Of a stretch of 14,423 bases of DNA, positions 1 to 6,120 are shown in pieces; within the stretch, counting starts at the first letter, position 1, and the number at the start of each line of letters is the position of its first letter. The stretch is from JAAYCI01 sp964367945 (GTDB taxonomy: Bacteria > Bacillota > Clostridia > Oscillospirales > Ruminococcaceae). Below the pieces are notes generated by a model. It saw nothing but the letters and a program-made list of their open reading frames with translations. It was not told the DNA's origin and made no database searches. The position numbers and the translations under genes were made by a program. Where the stretch lies: assembly GCA_964367945.1 (NCBI GenBank), contig CAYIZZ010000053.1, forward strand, positions 1-14,423, read 5' to 3'.

Positions 1-2
1 AA

Positions 3-323
3 GCACTTTCCAAGGGTATTGCACTACGTGAAGGTGTGTATGCTATGTACTCCGGGCCAAACTACGAAACCCCGGCAGAGATCCGCATGTTCCGTGTTTT
101 AGGCGCCGATGCCGTTGGTATGTCCACTGCACCTGAGGCTATAGTTGCCGCACACGCAGGCATGCAGGTGATAGGCATTTCGTGCATCACCAATATGGCC
201 GCAGGCGTACTTGACCAAAAGCTCGACCACTCCGAGGTTGTCGAGGTTGCAAACCGTGTAAAAGGTGAGTTTTTACAGGTTGTTTCGCTTGCCATTGACA
301 TATGTGCAGAACCTGCAATGTAA
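3..323 (+). CDS. punA: Purine nucleoside phosphorylase, C-terminal part (5' end outside window)
   Basis: This is the last 106 codons of a purine nucleoside phosphorylase, which splits inosine and guanosine with phosphate into base and ribose-1-phosphate in cytosolic purine salvage. The frame is open from base 3, so the real start lies upstream; the GTG at 36 is an internal valine. Visible family motifs are YSGPNYETPAEIR, the GADAVGMSTAPE stretch that helps form the nucleoside pocket, and SCITNMAAG, whose Asn is the base-contacting residue of 6-oxopurine-specific (trimeric, PNP-I) enzymes. The C-terminal helix (residues about 70-100 of the fragment) looks intact. An intrinsic terminator starts 57 bases after the stop, so this is the last gene of its transcript. 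The family call is firm; the symbol is by family. Confidence 0.93.
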   Translation, partial: ALSKGIALREGVYAMYSGPNYETPAEIRMFRVLGADAVGMSTAPEAIVAAHAGMQVIGISCITNMAAGVLDQKLDHSEVVEVANRVKGEFLQVVSLAIDICAEPAM

Positions 324-379
324 TTGATACCTGTATTGACACCAATATGTAGCTGTATATAGTTTTATATATCTAATAG

Positions 380-415
380 CCCACAGTACATTTTCGTAAT
401 GCGCTGTGGGTTTTT
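380..415 (+). terminator. Intrinsic terminator after the purine nucleoside phosphorylase gene
   Basis: A stem CCCACAG (380-386) pairs with CTGTGGG (404-410) around a 17-base loop, and five T follow at 411-415. The position, just after the stop codon at 323, fits transcription termination on the plus strand. Confidence 0.8.
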
Positions 416-439
416 GTTATGTTTAAAATTTATTCGTTA

Positions 440-477
440 GTTTCACATCGGGTTGGCTAGCAAACCTGATGTGAAAC
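440..477. repeat. 15-bp inverted repeat with a short loop
   Basis: The arm at 440-454 (GTTTCACATCGGGTT) is the reverse complement of 463-477 (AACCTGATGTGAAAC), with a single G-T pair on the plus-strand RNA. The 8-base centre GGCTAGCA contains the palindrome GCTAGC. A run of five T begins at 485, seven bases after the stem, so a backup terminator is possible, but the gap is longer than usual. A protein-binding site or a small mobile hairpin are alternatives. Confidence 0.6.
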
Positions 478-598
478 GACCTCGTTTTTATTTAGCCCAA
501 AGCCCTAAAACTTCATCAGTGCGTTTTGCAAGGCGATAGCCTTACACGACATACTTCCTCATCTGTAGAACTTTTGGCGGTATAAAAAATTCACAGAA

Positions 599-703
599 CC
601 TATTTTTAGTAAATTTTGTACTAGACAAGGCAGACGAGCGCAGGGTACTTTTGGTATTGCAGGTGAGGATAACGCCATATCACGCATGAATTTACCAAAA
701 ATA
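599..703. repeat. Candidate MITE-like inverted-repeat element
   Basis: Arms of 17 bases at 599-615 (CCTATTTTTAGTAAATT) and 687-703 (AATTTACCAAAAATAGG) are inverted copies with one difference, which becomes a G-U pair only in minus-strand RNA. They enclose 71 bp of more GC-rich sequence with no gene. Terminal inverted repeats around a short non-coding core are the hallmark of miniature elements or dispersed intergenic repeats. Only one copy lies in this window, so dispersal cannot be shown here. Confidence 0.45.
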
Positions 704-779
704 GGCGGGTTCGGATTACATAGGCTTGGCTGACCGAAATAAACTAAAATATACAGTGACTGAAACTGTTTTCAGGCAC

Positions 780-818
780 AAAAAAACCGACACATCGGAT
801 TTGAGTCCGAAATGTCGG
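780..818 (-). terminator. Intrinsic terminator of the PepSY lipoprotein gene
   Basis: Read on the minus strand, CCGACA, two unpaired bases, TCGGA, a 6-base loop, TCCGA, two unpaired bases and TGTCGG form an 11-bp interrupted stem (787-818), directly followed by seven T (786-780). It begins about 20 bases past the stop at 839 and is a strong factor-independent terminator. Confidence 0.9.
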
Positions 819-838
819 CTAAAAAAGCAAATTTAATA

Positions 839-1516
839 TTAGTTGTTGTAATCTACATCATGCTCCCAAATTGTTCCATCAGTAGCGCTGATTGTATATT
901 CGTACTCTGTTCTATCGATTACCCATTCAACTTCATATTCGGCATGGCCATCGTCAAAGTCAAACTGGCATTTGATGGGACCGGCTTCGCTTTCTGTCAC
1001 GCCTGCATGTGCCAGCGCTATAGCTGTAGCCTCGGTTTCGCCGATATACTCGGCTGAAGCAGATGCATCAGATGCTGTTGCAGGTGGCGCATCATCATAG
1101 CTTTCCATGTCATAGTCGTAGCTTGTGATCTCACCGCTTACTGCGTTGATTTCATAGTCATACTCGGTTGTGCCATCCCAGAACTCTACCTCATACTCTG
1201 CAATACCATCGTCGTGATCCAACTTGCACAGCATATGCGAAACGTCGGCTTCATTCAGTTCTGCATGTGCAAGTGCGATGGATTTGGCTTCGGCTTCACC
1301 AATGTAGTTTTCGTTAGTGCTTGTTGAAATTTGCGATGATACGTCAGTTGATGTGGGTGCGGATACAGATGCAGCTGGCTCGGAAATCGGTTGTGAGGCC
1401 TCTGAGGCGGATGTGGGTTCTGCAACCGCAGTGTTATCACAGCCGGCAAGAGCCACTGTAAGTAAAGCAACACAAGAAATGATGCCGATTGTTTTAAATG
1501 TAATTTTTGATTTCAT
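839..1516 (-). CDS. Secreted lipoprotein with two tandem PepSY domains
   Basis: A 225-residue lipoprotein. Residues 1-25 are a lipoprotein signal with a lipobox LAGC and the modified Cys at 26, so the mature protein should be anchored to the outer face of the membrane. Residues 27-70 form a Ser/Thr/Ala/Pro-rich tether. Two PepSY-type repeats follow, about 71-137 and 157-222. Both begin YIGE and share an IALAHA helix, a D(G)xAEYEVE strand, a TEYxY strand and an (A)xxGxI turn. PepSY domains are known in protease propeptides and in envelope proteins that modulate signalling; the molecular role here is unknown. The mature protein is strikingly acidic. The ATG start has AAGGAG 8 bases upstream (1525-1530). 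Its promoter carries the direct repeat shared with the adjacent response regulator gene, so it is probably a target of that system. Confidence 0.88.
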   Translation of the reverse strand: MKSKITFKTIGIISCVALLTVALAGCDNTAVAEPTSASEASQPISEPAASVSAPTSTDVSSQISTSTNENYIGEAEAKSIALAHAELNEADVSHMLCKLDHDDGIAEYEVEFWDGTTEYDYEINAVSGEITSYDYDMESYDDAPPATASDASASAEYIGETEATAIALAHAGVTESEAGPIKCQFDFDDGHAEYEVEWVIDRTEYEYTISATDGTIWEHDVDYNN

Positions 1517-1564
1517 AGTAATATCTCCTTAAATTTTGTTCGTATTTACATTTGGTACTTTTAG

Positions 1565-1596
1565 TTTATACCTTGAAAATTAAAGTAACATTAAAG
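1565..1596 (-). promoter_or_regulatory. Promoter and direct-repeat operator of the PepSY lipoprotein gene
   Basis: On the minus strand, two TTTAAT half-sites (1595-1590 and 1584-1579) are separated by 5 bases, giving the 11-bp period typical of OmpR/PhoB-type regulators. A -10 box TATAAA lies at 1570-1565, 8 nt after the repeat; TAAACT at 1568-1563 would place it at 10 nt. No separate -35 box is visible, because its expected place lies inside the repeat, which suggests activator-dependent transcription. Confidence 0.65.
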
Positions 1597-1613
1597 CTGT
1601 AAGATTTTTTGGA

Positions 1614-1859
1614 TTATTTTTGGTGTTCAGTTATCACAGGCAGTGTCTGTGCAAATTCTGCAGATGTGTCTTCGTTTTCAGCCGCTAGATGCTCTTTTGA
1701 ACTGCCCATAAAGCCTTTGGCAAATGCCCATATTGCCGCTATCGGTAAAGCTATGGCGATGATTAAGAAAAATTCTTCCTCATCGGCTAAAACAAAACCC
1801 CCCACGCTCATCACTGCTAAAAATATGCCCAGTAGCATAAACTTCACATTGTTTGTCAT
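1614..1859 (-). CDS. Small two-helix membrane protein of unknown function
   Basis: An 81-residue protein I do not recognise. Two hydrophobic segments, about residues 6-25 and 30-50, are separated by a tight acidic turn DEEE (26-29), predicting a helical hairpin in the membrane. A hydrophilic, mostly acidic tail of about 30 residues (51-81) follows, rich in Glu and Ser/Thr. The ATG has AAAGGA 9 bases upstream (1869-1874). It sits between a kinase gene and a PepSY lipoprotein gene on the same strand, with its own promoter bearing the same direct repeat as theirs. By context it may be an effector or feedback modulator of the kinase, or a membrane-stress protein. That is inference from position only. 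Confidence 0.75.
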   Translation of the reverse strand: MTNNVKFMLLGIFLAVMSVGGFVLADEEEFFLIIAIALPIAAIWAFAKGFMGSSKEHLAAENEDTSAEFAQTLPVITEHQK

Positions 1860-1897
1860 TTTTATTTATCCTTTCTTTGATATCTTTTTTGTCTATG

Positions 1898-1950
1898 AAA
1901 AACCACTTTATAGCTCAGCTTGATTTTCCAATAACTAAATTATAAAGTGG
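1898..1950 (-). terminator. Terminator of the regulator/kinase operon, overlapping the next promoter
   Basis: On the minus strand, CCACTTTATA (1950-1941) pairs perfectly with TATAAAGTGG (1912-1903) across a 28-base loop, followed by five T (1902-1898). It begins 36 bases after the kinase stop. The left arm contains most of the -10 box of the downstream promoter, so only transcripts coming from upstream carry both arms. The stem is AT-rich and the loop long, so efficiency may be partial. Confidence 0.6.
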
Positions 1951-1972
1951 TAAAATTAAAATGACATTAAAG
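1939..1972 (-). promoter_or_regulatory. Promoter and direct-repeat operator of the small membrane protein gene
   Basis: On the minus strand, TTTAAT at 1971-1966 and at 1960-1955 flank a 5-base spacer, preceded by C. The consensus -10 box TATAAT lies at 1944-1939, exactly 10 nt after the second half-site. The repeat replaces the -35 element. The motif AAAGCTGTAA next to the repeat also occurs beside the PepSY gene operator, suggesting an ancestral duplication of the whole promoter. Confidence 0.7.
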
Positions 1973-1985
1973 AAAGCTGTAAAGT

Positions 1986-3344
1986 TTATTTTGGGAATAT
2001 TACAGTGAATAAACTACCTTTGTCAGGCTCGCTTTCAAGCTCGATTTTTGCGTTGTGAAGTTTTGCGATTTGTGACACCATAGATAGCCCTAAACCCATA
2101 TTTCCATGCTGGCTTGCCGTGCGTGAGCTATCCACTTGATAAAATCTGTGCCAAATCTTTTCCTTGTGCTCTTCAGCTATTCCGATGCCATTATCTTTAA
2201 CGGATAATTTGATTTCAGCAGTGGTTTCAGAAAGTGTGACGTGAGCGTGTGCAATAATGTTTTCCTTTTTATAAGAGAAGGAATTACTTATTAAGTTTGT
2301 GAGAAGCCTGCTAATCATAGCCTGATCAAACACTCCGTTTATATTAGGTGAAACATCATATGTCAGTTTAGTGTCGGAATTTGCAAGTATGATGTGCTCT
2401 TCGCAAACTTCATGCACAAGCTGGCTGAGATTTATCTGACGAAGCTCTGCTTTTTGGGTGCCTCTGTCAAGGCGTATTAAACTTAGCAAATCAGATATGA
2501 GCGTTGACATCTTTAATGCTTGTCTTTGCACTGTTTGAAGTGCGTCTTCTTTATCTTCAGGAGTGATGTTTTCGCCAATGGCATACTCACACTGTGCTAA
2601 AATAACGGCGGTTGGTGTTCTAAGTTCGTGAGAAACGTCTGAGGTGAATTGTTTTTCTGCTTCAAACGCGCCTTCTAAACGCTGAAACATTTTATCGAAT
2701 GTTTCAGAAAGTTTGCGAATTTCGGGACTTCCACCTTGCAAGTCGATACGCAAAGCCAGATTTTCGCTCTCGCTTATTTGCTCGGCTGTATTTACAATTT
2801 TGTCTATGGGACGAAAGGTACTTTTAGCGATGAAATAGCATCCGATTGCGCCCAAAATCACAAAAAATGGTAAAGAAAATAACGCTGTTTGTAAAATACT
2901 GTTTGTGGCGCTTGCAACCTCATCCACAGCGATAACCCCACGTATCCATACAAGAGAGCGCGAGTCCTCCACCGGCGCTAGCCTGTCATAGATGTAATAC
3001 AGTGTTCCATCCGCGGTAAACTCGGTGGTTTCTTTGTCTGAAAATGGATACGTGGCGATACCTTCTTCCGGGAAATCACCCTTTATATATTCACCGTCTT
3101 GTGAATATAATAGCGTGTACACGCCTTTTTTGAAAAAGTCCACATCATCGGTGTCAAGCTTGCCGTCGTCAAACTCAAGCTCGCCGGAGTTATCATCAAC
3201 CACTTCGGTTAGCTGTGCTATGCTGTTTTCCAAAATAATGTCATCACTTAGCGAGAACATCATGCCAATCAAAACACTTGCCATAAGTAGCATGAGGAAT
3301 GTTGTGAAAAGGGTGAGCCTTATTTTTGCTGATACTTTTTTCAT
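1986..3344 (-). CDS. Membrane sensor histidine kinase, first two-component system
   Basis: A 452-residue transmembrane kinase. Helix 1 is about residues 10-30, an extracytoplasmic sensor of about 118 residues follows, then helix 2 at about 151-173 and a HAMP linker at about 174-226. The dimerisation/phosphoacceptor helix carries SDVSHELRTP with His239. The ATPase domain shows the N box (LLTNLISNS, Asn350/354), the G1 box DNGIGIA (384-390), the F box RFYQVD (400-405) and the G2 box GLGL (417-420). All residues needed for autophosphorylation are present. The sensor is rich in Asp and Glu (about residues 48-70 and 100-130), which recalls cation- or peptide-sensing loops, although the ligand is unknown. 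The start overlaps the regulator stop as ATGA, with GGGAG 5 bases upstream, implying translational coupling. It should phosphorylate the regulator encoded just upstream. Confidence 0.95.
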   Translation of the reverse strand: MKKVSAKIRLTLFTTFLMLLMASVLIGMMFSLSDDIILENSIAQLTEVVDDNSGELEFDDGKLDTDDVDFFKKGVYTLLYSQDGEYIKGDFPEEGIATYPFSDKETTEFTADGTLYYIYDRLAPVEDSRSLVWIRGVIAVDEVASATNSILQTALFSLPFFVILGAIGCYFIAKSTFRPIDKIVNTAEQISESENLALRIDLQGGSPEIRKLSETFDKMFQRLEGAFEAEKQFTSDVSHELRTPTAVILAQCEYAIGENITPEDKEDALQTVQRQALKMSTLISDLLSLIRLDRGTQKAELRQINLSQLVHEVCEEHIILANSDTKLTYDVSPNINGVFDQAMISRLLTNLISNSFSYKKENIIAHAHVTLSETTAEIKLSVKDNGIGIAEEHKEKIWHRFYQVDSSRTASQHGNMGLGLSMVSQIAKLHNAKIELESEPDKGSLFTVIFPK

Positions 3345-4015
3345 AAATTCTCCCGAAGCACGTAGCCGCTTCCTCTAACTGTGTGAATAAGTTTTTCATC
3401 AAAATCGCTGTCAATCTTTTTTCTAAGGTATCTAATATATACGTCCACGACATTTGTGCCACCTTCATAGTCGTAGTTCCAAATATGACTTTCGATTTTT
3501 TCTCTCGACAGTACAATTCCGACATTATACATCATATATTTCAAAATGGCATACTCTTTTGCGGATAGATTTATCACAGTATCGCCACGCTTTACAACAT
3601 GTGAGCTAATGTCAAGTGATAAGTCGGCAACAGATAGTATATTTGCGGATTTTCCGGATTTCAGCCTTGTCATCACACGAATACGAGCCATCAGCTCCTC
3701 GAAAGAGAAAGGCTTCACAAGGTAATCATTTGCACCCAAATCAAGACCCTTTACTCTATCCGCCACGGCATCTCTTGCTGTTAGAAATATCACAGGAGTA
3801 TCGATACATTTCACTCGCATTGCTTGAAGCACCGAAAAACCGTCTTGTTTTGGCATCATAACGTCAAGTATTATTACGTCATAATCAGTGCTGATAATGT
3901 AATCAAGAGCAGTTTCTCCGTCAAAACAACTATCAACGGCATAACTCTCTGATGTCAATTTTTTTGTGATGATTTTATTCATGTCTCTTTCATCTTCGGC
4001 AAGTAAAATCCTCAT
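3341..4015 (-). CDS. OmpR/PhoB-family response regulator, first two-component system
   Basis: A 224-residue DNA-binding response regulator. The receiver domain (about 1-117) has the acidic pair in LLAEDE, phosphoacceptor Asp51 in ILDVMMP, Thr79 and Lys101 in the LVKPF motif. The C-terminal winged helix (about 127-222) ends in the usual VDVYIRYLRKK recognition helix and the GSGYVL wing. I chose ATG 4015 because AAGGAGG (4023-4029) lies 7 bases before it; the in-frame TTG at 4021 is only 1 base from that site. The gene overlaps the kinase gene by 4 bases. Upstream is the TTTAAT direct repeat that also precedes the two envelope-protein genes downstream, suggesting positive autoregulation and a small local regulon. 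Confidence 0.95.
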   Translation of the reverse strand: MRILLAEDERDMNKIITKKLTSESYAVDSCFDGETALDYIISTDYDVIILDVMMPKQDGFSVLQAMRVKCIDTPVIFLTARDAVADRVKGLDLGANDYLVKPFSFEELMARIRVMTRLKSGKSANILSVADLSLDISSHVVKRGDTVINLSAKEYAILKYMMYNVGIVLSREKIESHIWNYDYEGGTNVVDVYIRYLRKKIDSDFDEKLIHTVRGSGYVLRENL

Positions 4016-4047
4016 AAGCAAGCCTCCTTAAATATACTATTGTAAGT

Positions 4048-4081
4048 AATATAGCATACATTTATTAAAATTTGATTAAAG
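4048..4081 (-). promoter_or_regulatory. Promoter and direct-repeat operator of the first regulator/kinase operon
   Basis: On the minus strand, C plus TTTAAT at 4080-4075 and TTTAAT at 4069-4064 are separated by 5 bases. A -10 box TATATT lies at 4053-4048, 10 nt after the second half-site, the same geometry as at the small membrane protein gene. This supports binding by the encoded regulator and autoregulation. Confidence 0.65.
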
Positions 4082-4137
4082 AAACAGATGTTGGCTTGAT
4101 AAAGAAAACTTGAAAAACACAAAACCTTAAACAAGGA

Positions 4138-4166
4138 TTGATTTTTATATTATAAAACGATAAAAT
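4138..4166 (+). promoter_or_regulatory. Likely sigma-A promoter of the ribulokinase gene
   Basis: TTGATT (4138-4143), a 17-base spacer and TAAAAT (4161-4166) lie about 60 bases before the ribulokinase start. The match is fair rather than perfect, and in AT-rich DNA it could be chance. Confidence 0.45.
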
Positions 4167-4225
4167 TAATTTAGTATATATTTAATGGGTTTGCAAGATA
4201 GTTAAAGCTGAAAGGATAGTAATTG

Positions 4226-5872
4226 ATGATAGAAAATTATGTTATAGGTCTTGATTTTGGCACAGAGTCTGTGCGTTGTGTTATATGTAACGCTAAAAAC
4301 GGTGAGATGATCTCGCAGGCAGACTCGATATATAAAAGATATGAAAAGGGTCTTTATTGCTCTAGTAAAGATAATGTGTTTAGGCAGCATCCGCTGGATT
4401 ATATTGACAGCATGACCGAGTGTATAACCACAGCACTTGCTCATGTATCTGATGCTATCCGAGAGCAAATAACAGCTATTGGTATAGATACTACCGGCTC
4501 CACTCCGTGCCCTGTTGATGCAAATGGAACTCCGCTGGCTTTGTTAGAAGAATTTGCGGAAAATCCAAACGCAATGTTTTTTCTTTGGAAAGACCATAGT
4601 GCCTTAAATGAAGCAAAAGATATAAATGAAAATTTTGCAAGCGGAGATATAAGCTACACAAAATATCAAGGGGAATATTCAAGCGAATGGTTCTGGTCGA
4701 AAATATTATACGCCGCTCGTAATGACTCTGCAGTTGATAAAGCGTGCGCAACTTGGGTTGAACATTGCGACTGGATGGTTGCGGAACTTTGCGGAGATAC
4801 CAGCCTTGAAAACCTTACTCGATGTGCTTGTGCTGCTGGGCATAAGGCTTTGTATCATAGTGAGTGGAACTCTTTGCCGGACGAGAAAAATTTAGAACAA
4901 CTTCACAAAGGCTTGTCCAAAATAGCGAAAAACTATAACCTTCCACCAAAGCCATGCGGTGCTTTAGCAGGAGTGATAAGCGTTGAGTGGTCAAAGAAGC
5001 TAAATCTTCCACAAAACACCAAAATTGCAATAGGTGCACTTGATGCACATACGGGAGCAGTGGGTGCTGGCATTAGAGAAAAAACTATTGCTATGGCTGT
5101 CGGCACATCATCGGTATGCTTAGCAGTGGCAAGAGCCGGCGAAGTAGAGCCATCAAAAATCGTACATACAAGCGGTGTGGCGGAAAACTCCGTTATACCG
5201 GGGTATATAGGTATCGAGTCTGGCCAGGCAGCTTTTGGAGATATATTCGCATGGCTAAAGTCTTTGTTGCTGTGGCAAGTCACAAGCAGCGACATAATAT
5301 CAAGCTCAGACAAAAAGAAACTAAGCGACAACATTCTTGCAGAACTTGAAAAACAAGCAATAATCCGCACCGAAGAGTCCGGTGTACAGTTTGATGTGTT
5401 TGCAACAGACTGGTTCAACGGTAGGCGCTATCCTTACCCTAACGAAAGCGAAACAGCCACAATTTCCGGACTGCGCCTTCATAATGATGCAGTAGATATC
5501 TACTGTAGCCTTGTAAGGGCTGCTTGCTTTGGCATGGCAAATATTATAGGCAGTTTAAAAGATGAAGGTGTTTTGATTGAAAGAATAATCGCCACAGGTG
5601 GAATTTCGCAAAAATCTTCGTATATAATGCAGACAATCAGCGATATCACAGGCCTTTGCGTTTCGGTTCCCATTGCACAGCAAATAACAGCCCTTGGCGC
5701 CGCAATTTATGCAAGTGTTGCAAGTGGTGCACACAAAGATGTAGAATCAGCACAAAGAGCTATGTGCTCAAAGGAAATAATAGAATATAGGCCAAACCTT
5801 AGCAACACAGCGATATATGCAAAAGCGCTAAAACACTATCGAACACTTTATAACCTTAATCTCACTGTATAA
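4226..5872 (+). CDS. araB: Ribulokinase, FGGY carbohydrate kinase family
   Basis: A 548-residue sugar kinase, full length for AraB-type ribulokinases, which phosphorylate L-ribulose with ATP before entry into the pentose phosphate pathway. The N-terminal phosphate-binding strand is VIGLDFGTESVR (6-17). AraB-like signatures include QHPLDY (54-59), GIDTTGSTP (86-94), FLWKDHSA (119-126), GEYSSEWFWSKIL (149-161) and WVEHCDW (177-183). The catalytic Asp is expected at 273 in GALDAHTGAVGAG. Later motifs are GTSSVC, GIESGQAAFGDIFAW, DWFNGRR (395-401) and the ATGG adenine-binding loop (457-460). The ATG at 4226 is 9 bases after AAAGGA; TTG 4223 is an alternative. No arabinose isomerase or epimerase gene lies nearby, so the substrate could be another ketopentose. 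It ends in its own terminator. Confidence 0.9.
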   Translation: MIENYVIGLDFGTESVRCVICNAKNGEMISQADSIYKRYEKGLYCSSKDNVFRQHPLDYIDSMTECITTALAHVSDAIREQITAIGIDTTGSTPCPVDANGTPLALLEEFAENPNAMFFLWKDHSALNEAKDINENFASGDISYTKYQGEYSSEWFWSKILYAARNDSAVDKACATWVEHCDWMVAELCGDTSLENLTRCACAAGHKALYHSEWNSLPDEKNLEQLHKGLSKIAKNYNLPPKPCGALAGVISVEWSKKLNLPQNTKIAIGALDAHTGAVGAGIREKTIAMAVGTSSVCLAVARAGEVEPSKIVHTSGVAENSVIPGYIGIESGQAAFGDIFAWLKSLLLWQVTSSDIISSSDKKKLSDNILAELEKQAIIRTEESGVQFDVFATDWFNGRRYPYPNESETATISGLRLHNDAVDIYCSLVRAACFGMANIIGSLKDEGVLIERIIATGGISQKSSYIMQTISDITGLCVSVPIAQQITALGAAIYASVASGAHKDVESAQRAMCSKEIIEYRPNLSNTAIYAKALKHYRTLYNLNLTV

Positions 5873-5891
5873 ATAATCCACCACCAACAAA

Positions 5892-5934
5892 AAGTTTGTT
5901 TTTACTCCACCGGCAGTGAAAACAAGCTTTTTTT
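5892..5934 (+). terminator. Intrinsic terminator after the ribulokinase gene
   Basis: A 15-bp stem, AAGTTTGTTTTTACT (5892-5906) with AGTGAAAACAAGCTT (5915-5929), contains two G-T pairs, closes an 8-base loop and runs into seven T (5928-5934). Confidence 0.88.
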
Positions 5935-5952
5935 ATAATAGTTATACCCTAA

Positions 5953-6035
5953 ATTACAAGATTACAAGATATTTGCAATGAAAACTATATCTAGTAGCAG
6001 TATAAAATTTACTGATTTTTGACGGCTGAATCAGT
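5953..6035. promoter_or_regulatory. Tandem 8-mer and palindrome upstream of the MFS gene
   Basis: ATTACAAG occurs twice head to tail (5953-5960, 5961-5968). Further down, ACTGATT (6011-6017) and AATCAGT (6029-6035) form a 7-bp inverted repeat with an 11-base centre. A TATACT box at 6073-6078 could be the -10 element of the transporter gene, but I see no good -35. Such repeats often mark regulator sites; none is identified. Confidence 0.35.
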
Positions 6036-6120
6036 ATGATTATTTTGTAATAAATTTTTAAATAAATAAGTATATACTATTTGAATAAATGTGATAAACT
6101 CATATGATGGGGTGAATTTA

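Larger units (their letters stand above)
324..838. other. Gene-free intergenic stretch between converging genes
   Basis: No reading frame here has a ribosome site and a plausible start. The stretch holds the terminator at 380-415, a long hairpin at 440-477, an inverted repeat at 599-703 that looks like a small non-coding element, and the minus-strand terminator at 780-818. The flanking genes converge on it. Confidence 0.6.

Noticed and set aside
488..541. A short minus-strand frame that reads RLAKRTDEVLGLWAK before a stop.
   Set aside because: It has an upstream stop, no start codon and no ribosome site. It might be a decayed fragment or part of a repeat, but nothing supports a gene.
4170..4202. 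A fourth copy of the direct repeat, TTTAGT-N5-TTTAAT (4170-4186), with GATAGT 10 nt downstream, before the ribulokinase gene.
   Set aside because: One half-site has a mismatch, the -10 is poor, and a start of transcription there would fall on the ribosome site at 4211. In such AT-rich DNA it is likely chance, though a footprint test of the first regulator could include it.
4933..5418. A 161-codon open frame on the minus strand inside the ribulokinase gene.
   Set aside because: It is antisense to a fully conserved kinase with continuous motifs, and has no start signals.
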